A model generated the notes under the pieces. The model saw only the letters and a list, made by a program, of their open reading frames with translations. It did no database searches and had not been told where the DNA came from. A stretch of 7,055 nucleotides of DNA from Patescibacteria group bacterium (GTDB taxonomy: Bacteria > Patescibacteriota > Gracilibacteria > UM-FILTER-43-11), in assembly GCA_018814945.1 (NCBI GenBank), contig JAHIYT010000132.1, forward strand, positions 1 to 7,055, read 5' to 3'. How positions within the stretch are numbered: the first letter of the stretch is position 1; each line of letters starts with the position of its first letter. This document shows, piece after piece, positions 1-4,547 of this stretch. The translations under genes were made by a program, and so were the position numbers.

Positions 1-1
1 A

Positions 2-232
2 GAAATAATGGAGTTTGCTGATACAAACGGAGAATATTTAGATCCCGACTTATTAGCTCAAGTTCTTAAGGCATATATGCGGGATGGAATATTACAAGCA
101 TTATCGGCAAGAACTAAATCCAATGATAAGATAATTAAGGTTAAACTAACTGATATAGGAAAAGAATTAGCAGAAAAGAACAGAGATGCCGTTACGGAAA
201 TTCTTGCAACGAGAATGACTGAAACGGATTAA
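2..232 (+). CDS. Winged-helix-like small protein, 5' end cut by window edge
   Basis: Only the C-terminal part is visible. The first in-window ATG is at 8, but the frame stays open to the left edge. The two codons before that ATG (Glu-Ile) extend an EIMEF match to EIIEF in the next gene, so the true start probably lies off the window. The visible part has two helices (around DPDLLAQVLKAYMRDGIL), then a variable stretch and a wing-like strand ending LTDIGKELAEK. That final motif is typical of winged-helix DNA-binding domains of the PadR/MarR kind. The gene after it appears to be a paralog. It ends in TAA, 25 bp before that gene. A DNA-binding role is inferred from fold pattern only and no family is identified. 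The translation is acidic and lysine-rich, with no membrane segment. Confidence 0.6.
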   Translation, partial: EIMEFADTNGEYLDPDLLAQVLKAYMRDGILQALSARTKSNDKIIKVKLTDIGKELAEKNRDAVTEILATRMTETD

Positions 233-257
233 ATATTTATATCTTATTTTGTAGACT

Positions 258-551
258 ATGAATGAAGGTCAGGTTGAAGAATTAACCATTCAGGGGCTCA
301 TTGTAGAGTCACTAAGAGAACAAACACGTAGCTCCGAAGAGATTATTGAATTTGTCCGAGCACAAATGGGTGGATCAGAGGAATTGGATGAGCCTATAAT
401 CACTAAAATAGGCGAGATGAGCGATCAAGGCATTATCGATATAGAAAGAATGAATCTCGGCAGATTATTAGAAGATGAAAACGTTGAAGAGCCAGATGCT
501 ATGGAATATGGACTAACAGATAAAGGAAAAAGAATGAGCTTAATACACTAA
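258..551 (+). CDS. Small winged-helix-like protein (putative regulator)
   Basis: This 97-residue protein is probably cytoplasmic. Residues about 8-35 are helical (LIVESLREQ, then SSEEIIEFVRAQMG). Residues 43-60 give a second helical pair ending in GIIDIER. After an acidic loop, the chain closes with YGLTDKGKRM, a wing-like strand and helix common in winged-helix regulators. The order of these blocks matches the preceding gene (EI-[MI]-EF, LD-P, GI, LTD-GK), which suggests tandem duplication. The ATG at 258 is preceded by an AT-rich leader with no Shine-Dalgarno sequence. The gene lies 25 bp after the first gene and 11 bp before the third, so the three are probably co-transcribed. No specific family is recognised. 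The unusually acidic composition leaves open a protein-binding rather than DNA-binding role. Confidence 0.6.
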   Translation: MNEGQVEELTIQGLIVESLREQTRSSEEIIEFVRAQMGGSEELDEPIITKIGEMSDQGIIDIERMNLGRLLEDENVEEPDAMEYGLTDKGKRMSLIH

Positions 552-562
552 TATTTAATATT

Positions 563-928
563 ATGGGAAGAGCAAGACCAGATGAGGAAACTCAGCTAAT
601 GAACACCGGCGGTAGAGATGACGAAACTCAGGCATTGCAAACTATTGGGCCGAATCAAATTGTTGATATCCTAATGTCAGAAGGTGAAAGAGGCTCTTCG
701 CTTGCGTTAGTTATGAAACAGTATTATTCAGAAGGGGAGATTGTTGGAGCAGTAAAAGAAATTCTCCTTGGAATATTGAAAAAGCATCAGGATAAGATAG
801 CGATTACTCCAGACCTAATGGAAAAATTACCTGGAATAATCGAAACATGTATGGAGAGAAGCGGCTATAATATAGAAGCATTTAGACAAAGAATTCGCGA
901 CGTACGAAAAGGACCCCAAGCCCAATAA
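563..928 (+). CDS. Hypothetical 121-residue protein with repeated D-x-E-T-Q motif
   Basis: This protein is not recognised. Residues 1-28 are polar, Gly-rich and acidic, and carry two near-identical motifs, DEETQL at about 7-12 and DDETQA at about 19-24. They are encoded by 15-nt stretches at 581-595 and 617-631 that differ at one base. Residues about 32-118 look entirely helical, with an amphipathic run around IVDILMSEG, VMKQYYSEGEIVGAVKEILLGIL and a basic C-terminal helix (FRQRIRDVRK). There is no signal peptide or membrane segment. It follows the second small gene by 11 bp and probably shares its transcript. The leader is AT-rich without a Shine-Dalgarno sequence. Its last 47 bp overlap the 3' end of the convergent minus-strand gene. 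The helical part resembles the neighbouring winged-helix proteins only weakly (IV-[DE]-x-L start), so a third diverged paralog is possible but unproven. Confidence 0.6.
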   Translation: MGRARPDEETQLMNTGGRDDETQALQTIGPNQIVDILMSEGERGSSLALVMKQYYSEGEIVGAVKEILLGILKKHQDKIAITPDLMEKLPGIIETCMERSGYNIEAFRQRIRDVRKGPQAQ

Positions 929-1451
929 CCAGCGAAGCAAGTAATGCAACAATAGCTCCGAATTGATAGGTCTTGCTTACTTCGACTTGTTCATAATCTA
1001 AACTACTTAAAACAAACAGAGTCCTATTCACACTATTATATTCATCCATTTTATATTGAATATAGTCTTTAACGTCGATTAATTTCTCATAAGCTATAGG
1101 TTCTGGTGTATAAACGGTAAAGATAATGTTTTGACGCTCCTGCATATGAGCATTAATAGAACTATCTTCAGGTAAATCAGTAAGTTCTGAAAGACTGCTC
1201 ATAAAATGTGGAAACTTCGTCCAGCCTATCATGGTTTGGCCAAAGTAATGAGCGGCTTCGTTAAGGCGGTGTAGGTCGCTTGTATCGTGTTTAACACCGG
1301 TTGTTGCATAGATTCTGCTTTCCCAATGAGGAGTAGTAAAGTTCTTACTTACAATCCCAAAAATAACCTGACCAATAATGATTAGGATAATTAGAAAAAC
1401 TAATTCTTTTCTATACTTTTTAAGTAGGCCTTTATCTTTTTTGAAAAACAT
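882..1451 (-). CDS. Two-TM membrane protein with Wzz-like architecture
   Basis: A 189-residue membrane protein. It has a strongly basic N-terminal tail (residues 1-16), a transmembrane helix at about 17-35, an extracytoplasmic domain at about 36-162, a second transmembrane helix at about 163-183, and a short basic tail (RREFFV). This TM-domain-TM layout with both ends inside is that of Wzz/YveK-type polysaccharide chain-length regulators. The strand IIFTVYT followed by PEPIAYEKLIDVKDYIQ resembles the Wzz pattern of a strand, then a proline, then a long helix. The assignment is inference. It is far shorter than typical Wzz proteins, which have roughly 300 residues, and no kinase domain follows. 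It lies downstream of the TPR protein gene on the same strand, separated by a hairpin. A TATAAA at 1477-1482 (minus strand) could be a -10 box, but no good -35 accompanies it. The 3' end overlaps the convergent plus-strand gene by 47 bp. Confidence 0.7.
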   Translation of the reverse strand: MFFKKDKGLLKKYRKELVFLIILIIIGQVIFGIVSKNFTTPHWESRIYATTGVKHDTSDLHRLNEAAHYFGQTMIGWTKFPHFMSSLSELTDLPEDSSINAHMQERQNIIFTVYTPEPIAYEKLIDVKDYIQYKMDEYNSVNRTLFVLSSLDYEQVEVSKTYQFGAIVALLASLVIGLGVLFVRREFFV

Positions 1452-1482
1452 ATTCTTATTTTGTTATTAATCTAAATTTATA

Positions 1483-1534
1483 CAATAACGATGACTATGA
1501 CAGAGTTGGTAATAGGTCATTGTCATAGTTATTG
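1483..1534 (-). terminator. Hairpin overlapping the TPR gene stop codon
   Basis: The plus-strand arm at 1522-1534 (GTCATAGTTATTG) pairs with 1483-1501. CAATAA and CTATGAC on that side give 13 base pairs, interrupted by a 6-nt bulge (1489-1494), with a loop of about 20 nt. The TAA stop of the TPR gene (1529-1531 on the plus strand) lies inside the 5' arm. There is no clear U-tract after the hairpin, so this is not a canonical intrinsic terminator. It may instead attenuate transcription or protect the 3' end. Confidence 0.45.
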
Positions 1535-2992
1535 TGACTTAAGGTCATTATATCTCTGTGCAGATAAATTGCCGATAGAACCACTTGAATCTAATTCATA
1601 AGCCTTCTGGTAAGCTTCTAAGGCCATTGATTTTCTGTTTTGTGATTCGTATAGCCTTCCTAAATTATACTGCGCAGCAGCCAAATTAGGATCCATATCT
1701 ATGGCTTTTAGTAAATTCTCTTCAGCGGACATCTGATCTCCGGTTCCTGTCTGACTCCAGCCGAGCAGATTGTAAGAAAGGGCATTATCCGGGAAGGCAA
1801 TAACCGCTGCTTCTGCATGTACGATAGCTTTATCCGGTTGGTTTAAAAAATCTAAATAAATCCATACAGGACGGACAAAAGAATTGATATCCTGATTATT
1901 TAATTCCAAAACCTTTTCATATGCCTTAACAGCACTTTCATAATCCTGAGTTTCTAAATACAAATCAGCCAGCTTTTGATGAACTACAATCTCCGGTTCG
2001 AATAGATTTGAAAGTGAATAATTAAGGTAAATCACAGCTTCATCTGTATTGCCTAATTCCGCATGTGTAAGGCCCAAGAAATATTGAGTTGTAGGCCATT
2101 GGGAATCGAGTTCATACGCTCTTTCAAATGCAGATTGTGCAAAGTAGTAGTTTTCTAAGTTCAAATAAGCAAAACCAAATAATACCCATGCATCCCGCAA
2201 GTCACTTCTGGTTTTTAGAACGCTCTTAAGTTTATAAATTGCCATTTCATATTCTTCCGCTTTATTAAATGCACGAGAAAGTAATTCTGCCAAATAAAGC
2301 TCTTCAGCAGCTTTTGCAAATTCATATTCAGTATACGAATTCAGAAAATAATTAATCTTCTTATCTAGATTATCGTCATTGCTTTCACTCAGGGCTTGTT
2401 TCAAATACTTCCTACCCCCATCATGATCATCAAAAACTATTCGAAGTAGACCCTTGTAATAACTAATCCTAGCATCTTTAATATCAGATGCGAGCAGTGT
2501 ATCTAAAATAGTCTCTGCACTTTCAAATTCACTTTGTTTTATATATATCTGAGCAAGCAGAAACTGAGTTTCAAGGTCACCTGGAACCATATCGAGTATT
2601 ACTTCCGCATTTATTGAAGCTTTGTCATAATCTCCAAGCTCCAAATTAGTTAATAAAAGCTTTTGATAAGGTTCAATCCTATTCTGTTCTAAATTTGCAG
2701 CTTTAACATATTCATTTGATGCAAATGTAAGAAAACCTCTGTCGTAATAATAATCTCCTTTCTCAATACGTTCGTCATAACTTAAATTCTCTTCTTCTAT
2801 AGGGATATTAACTTCTTCGATTTCCACTTTAACCTCCTCTGTTTTATCTGAAGTAAATAATGAGTTCCACAATTCACTAACCTTATTTAGATTCAGATTT
2901 TCTATACTCGCACCGTTACGAAAAGCTAAAATTCCGGTCACAACTAGTAAAGCAAGAACGATCGCTGTTATAAATGCTGTGAATTTCCGCAT
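1529..2992 (-). CDS. Membrane-anchored tetratricopeptide (TPR) repeat protein
   Basis: A 487-residue protein. Residues 1-3 are basic and residues 4-23 form one hydrophobic segment without an obvious lipobox, so it is probably a signal anchor with the rest outside the membrane. An acidic, probably flexible linker covers about 48-72. From about 73 to the C-terminus there are roughly ten TPR units. Clear ones lie near 107-137, 141-172, 234-264, 267-297, 301-330, 336-367, 405-435 and 438-469, with the usual signature (for example AWVLFGFAYLNLENYYFAQSAFERAYELD). TPR arrays are protein-binding scaffolds and the partner cannot be told from sequence. The ATG at 2992 follows an A-rich leader (AAAAATAT) with no Shine-Dalgarno sequence. 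The gene lies downstream of ruvC across a palindromic element and upstream of the Wzz-like gene. A shared envelope or export role for these two proteins is inference from position and topology. Confidence 0.85.
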   Translation of the reverse strand: MRKFTAFITAIVLALLVVTGILAFRNGASIENLNLNKVSELWNSLFTSDKTEEVKVEIEEVNIPIEEENLSYDERIEKGDYYYDRGFLTFASNEYVKAANLEQNRIEPYQKLLLTNLELGDYDKASINAEVILDMVPGDLETQFLLAQIYIKQSEFESAETILDTLLASDIKDARISYYKGLLRIVFDDHDGGRKYLKQALSESNDDNLDKKINYFLNSYTEYEFAKAAEELYLAELLSRAFNKAEEYEMAIYKLKSVLKTRSDLRDAWVLFGFAYLNLENYYFAQSAFERAYELDSQWPTTQYFLGLTHAELGNTDEAVIYLNYSLSNLFEPEIVVHQKLADLYLETQDYESAVKAYEKVLELNNQDINSFVRPVWIYLDFLNQPDKAIVHAEAAVIAFPDNALSYNLLGWSQTGTGDQMSAEENLLKAIDMDPNLAAAQYNLGRLYESQNRKSMALEAYQKAYELDSSGSIGNLSAQRYNDLKSQ

Positions 2993-3022
2993 ATATTTTT
3001 GTTTACTTCAAAAGAAATAGTA

Positions 3023-3043
3023 CCAAATACTTGTAGAATTTGG
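3023..3043. promoter_or_regulatory. Perfect 6-9-6 inverted repeat upstream of the TPR gene
   Basis: CCAAAT at 3023-3028 and ATTTGG at 3038-3043 are exact inverted copies with 9 bases between them. They lie 30-50 bp upstream of the TPR start codon. A weak -10-like TACTAT follows immediately on the minus strand. The position would suit a small operator, but arms this short in AT-rich DNA can arise by chance. Confidence 0.2.
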
Positions 3044-3073
3044 AATTGAAAATTTTAAAAACATGCCCCCATA

Positions 3074-3162
3074 TGTCATATCGAGGGAAGTGCAGCGACG
3101 AGATATCTGCGAAATTCTAGTTATTGGCGACTCGCAGACTCCTCGACTAGCTCGGAGTGAGA
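3074..3162. repeat. Imperfect palindromic intergenic element abutting the ruvC stop codon
   Basis: An 89-bp element that is visibly more GC-rich than its surroundings. The left half starts TGTCATATCGAG and the right half, read on the minus strand, starts TCTCACTCCGAG. Both run inward to TCTGCGA (3106-3112, and TCGCAGA at 3132-3138), which form a 7-bp stem around a 19-nt loop. Each half can also fold alone: ATATC/GATAT (3078-3082 with 3102-3106) and ACTCC/GGAGT (3138-3142 with 3154-3158). The halves resemble the GTCAT..CGAGCGAAG-type extragenic palindromes known from many environmental bacteria, recalled from general knowledge and not searched. It ends exactly one base before the ruvC stop codon and could act as its transcript end. 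Confidence 0.6.
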
Positions 3163-3651
3163 TTAGGGCTTTAGGGTTGAGCCAAAAGTTCGCGAAGCAC
3201 AAATAGCGATAGCGAGTGCATCCGCCGCATCATACGGCTTTGGCTTAACTTTCAAGTTTAAAAGACGCTTAATCATTTCCTGAACTTGAATCTTATCCGC
3301 ACCACCATAGCCACAAATATTATTTTTGACTTGCAGTGGAGTGAATTCTTCAATTGGAAATCCCAGATCATGAACCGTCTCTACAATCACCCCACGTGCA
3401 TGAGCCACTTTAATGGCATTGGTAACATTTTTAGCAAAAAACAGTTCCTCAATTCCAACTGCTGCATATTTATGCATTTTTAAAATTTCTTTTAGATCAT
3501 CTTTTATCATCTGAAGACGCTCTGGGAATGTATTTTTAGGAGTTGTTTTAAAAATCCCGCAATCAACAAACTCAATCACATCTCTCTCAGCCTTGATTAT
3601 TCCAAAACCAACTTCTGATAAGCCTGGGTCTATGCCCAAAAAATATTTCAT
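3163..3651 (-). CDS. ruvC: Crossover junction endodeoxyribonuclease RuvC
   Basis: RuvC resolves Holliday junctions made during recombinational repair, normally with the RuvAB branch-migration motor, by symmetric nicking as a dimer in the cytoplasm. The RNase H-like fold is complete. The catalytic carboxylates are all visible, numbering from the chosen start: Asp8 in LGIDPG, Glu68 in VGIEELFFAKN, and Asp141 and Asp144 in YDAADALAIA. The length is 162 residues, slightly below the usual 165-190, with a short tail after the last helix. I chose the ATG at 3651 because family members start directly with the first strand (M-K-Y-F-L-G-I-D). An in-frame ATG at 3666 would add five residues but sits only three bases from the preceding hairpin. 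No Shine-Dalgarno sequence precedes either start. ruvA and ruvB are not adjacent in this window. The upstream neighbour is hrcA, across a long hairpin. Confidence 0.95.
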   Translation of the reverse strand: MKYFLGIDPGLSEVGFGIIKAERDVIEFVDCGIFKTTPKNTFPERLQMIKDDLKEILKMHKYAAVGIEELFFAKNVTNAIKVAHARGVIVETVHDLGFPIEEFTPLQVKNNICGYGGADKIQVQEMIKRLLNLKVKPKPYDAADALAIAICASRTFGSTLKP

Positions 3652-3669
3652 ATATTTAATATACATTGA

Positions 3670-3729
3670 AAATCTAAAAACCTAAAAACCTAAAAACCCT
3701 GGTTTTCAAGTTTTCAGGTTTTCAAATCT
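3670..3729 (-). terminator. Long 29-bp hairpin filling the hrcA-ruvC gap
   Basis: Read on the minus strand, the 5' arm (3729 to 3701) begins with the last two bases of the hrcA TAG stop. It pairs with the 3' arm (3698 to 3670) across a two-base AG, so the innermost C-G pair must open to give a CAGG loop. All 29 positions pair, six of them as G-U wobbles that work only in minus-strand RNA; the plus-strand RNA would have A-C mismatches there. The 3' arm is built on three GGTTTTTA units and the 5' arm on related GAAAAC blocks. The stem is AU-rich and there is no U-tract outside it, so a classic intrinsic terminator is not certain. A processing site or mRNA stabiliser is equally possible. The hairpin ends 3 bases before the alternative ruvC ATG. 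Confidence 0.75.
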
Positions 3730-4435
3730 AATCAAGTAAATACTGAATAGCCGTCTTTAGCGCAGCAAGGTTATACGGATAATCCATACGTGTTGATCCA
3801 AGTATACCCATCACGCCGTTGAAACCTTTGTAAGAGTAGGGGATTGCAAGCAAGCTACAGCTCTTGAATTCCGGTAATATATTTTCTTCACCAATATAAA
3901 CAGCTCCTTCATTCGTAATATCAATCTCTGCAAGTACGTCATATAAACTATTTTCAAGAATTTCAATAACCTGAGTGGCCTTTTCTGGCTGATTGATGAA
4001 TTCAGGTTTCTTTAAAATATTACTTATACCTATATAAAACACTCGATTTTTATCCGGGAGAGTTGCAAAACTAATATTATTTGTAACACCAGCCAAAATT
4101 GAAACTGTGTCATACAGCTTTTCCTTGGTTTTCCTTAAAAAATACTCGCGTCGTACCTGTTCCATATCTCGTTTAACCCTCTGAATAAGTGGATTCTGAA
4201 TTTGCATTTGATCAACAAGCATTCTGTAAGCCATGTTGGTCGGCACACGCCCCGCAGAAGTATGAGGTTGTGCAATGTAGCCCTCGTTTTCCAGCGCAGC
4301 CATTTCATTACGGATAGTAGCAGGGGACACACCAAAATCATAAGATTCATAAATATATTTAGATCCAACAGGATTAGAGCTCGCAATAAACGAATTAATA
4401 ATCGCCTCCAATATTTGTCGCTTCCTTAAATCCAT
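3728..4435 (-). CDS. hrcA: Heat-inducible transcription repressor HrcA, short form
   Basis: HrcA represses chaperone genes by binding CIRCE operators, and classically needs GroEL to stay active. Residues 1-70 are the winged-helix domain, with the recognition region VSPATIRNEMAALENEGYI (about 36-54) followed by the family signature QPHTSAGRVPT (56-66). Residues about 108-235 are the GAF-like domain, ending in the conserved GVMGILGSTRMDY near 207-219. At 235 residues it lacks about 100 residues relative to typical HrcA (about 340). Both ends match the family, so the loss is internal, in the region of the inserted dimerisation domain, and is not a truncation or frameshift. Short HrcA proteins of this kind are usual in Patescibacteria. 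It has its own promoter and an overlapping CIRCE, so autoregulation is likely. No grpE, dnaK or dnaJ follows; ruvC is the next gene. No Shine-Dalgarno sequence precedes the ATG. Confidence 0.93.
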   Translation of the reverse strand: MDLRKRQILEAIINSFIASSNPVGSKYIYESYDFGVSPATIRNEMAALENEGYIAQPHTSAGRVPTNMAYRMLVDQMQIQNPLIQRVKRDMEQVRREYFLRKTKEKLYDTVSILAGVTNNISFATLPDKNRVFYIGISNILKKPEFINQPEKATQVIEILENSLYDVLAEIDITNEGAVYIGEENILPEFKSCSLLAIPYSYKGFNGVMGILGSTRMDYPYNLAALKTAIQYLLD

Positions 4436-4461
4436 TAGCAGTTTAAATGAGTGAGTGCTAA
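4435..4461 (-). promoter_or_regulatory. CIRCE operator overlapping the hrcA start codon
   Basis: On the minus strand the site reads TTAGCACTC-N9-AACTGCTAA. The first half matches the CIRCE consensus (TTAGCACTC-N9-GAGTGCTAA) exactly, the spacer is the canonical 9 bases, and the second half matches at 7 of 9. The last A is the first base of the hrcA ATG. The upstream half lies at the predicted transcription start of the promoter at 4465-4493, so bound HrcA would block initiation. The same bases form most of the 5' leader and could fold in the mRNA. Confidence 0.9.
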
Positions 4462-4464
4462 CTA

Positions 4465-4493
4465 ATTGTCGCAGAGATCGGATTTTGTGTCAA
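4465..4493 (-). promoter_or_regulatory. Sigma70-type promoter of hrcA
   Basis: On the minus strand a perfect -35 TTGACA (4493 to 4488) is followed after exactly 17 bases by GACAAT (4470 to 4465), which matches the -10 consensus at 4 of 6 positions. Transcription would start near 4457-4459, inside the CIRCE element, and leave a leader of about 22-24 nt with no ribosome binding site. Confidence 0.65.
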
Positions 4494-4505
4494 ACAATGA
4501 AAACG

Positions 4506-4547
4506 TGAAAACTTGGAAACCAACTTTTTCAGATTTTCAAGTTTTCA
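4506..4547 (-). terminator. Hairpin starting at the secA stop codon
   Basis: On the minus strand TGAAAACTTG (4547 to 4538), which begins with the secA TGA stop, pairs perfectly with CAAGTTTTCA (4515 to 4506). After one A-C mismatch, five more pairs follow (one G-U), giving 15 of 16 paired positions and a 10-nt loop. The 5' arm shares 16 identical bases with the hairpin after hrcA. The region just downstream is only moderately U-rich, so termination is plausible but not certain. It separates secA from the hrcA promoter. Confidence 0.55.

Noticed and set aside
8..10. ATG as the true start of the first gene
   Set aside because: The frame is open to the window edge, and the residues just upstream continue the match to the paralogous second gene, so this Met is more likely internal.
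3008..3202. 64-codon minus-strand reading frame through the palindromic element
   Set aside because: It overlaps the ruvC 3' end in another frame and is mostly translated repeat, so it is a shadow.
3671..3700. Three tandem AAAAACCT units as a possible CRISPR or minisatellite
   Set aside because: There are no spacers and only three 8-base units. They are explained as one arm of the long hairpin.
4135..4429. Two reading frames of 75-83 codons inside hrcA (minus 4135-4386, plus 4202-4429)
   Set aside because: Both overlap the strongly conserved HrcA winged-helix coding region in other frames and have no recognisable features.
4545..4547. Recoded UGA (glycine) as in Gracilibacteria
   Set aside because: This UGA follows a complete SEC-C zinc motif ending in His-Gly-Ser, and no in-frame UGA occurs in any of the recognised genes.
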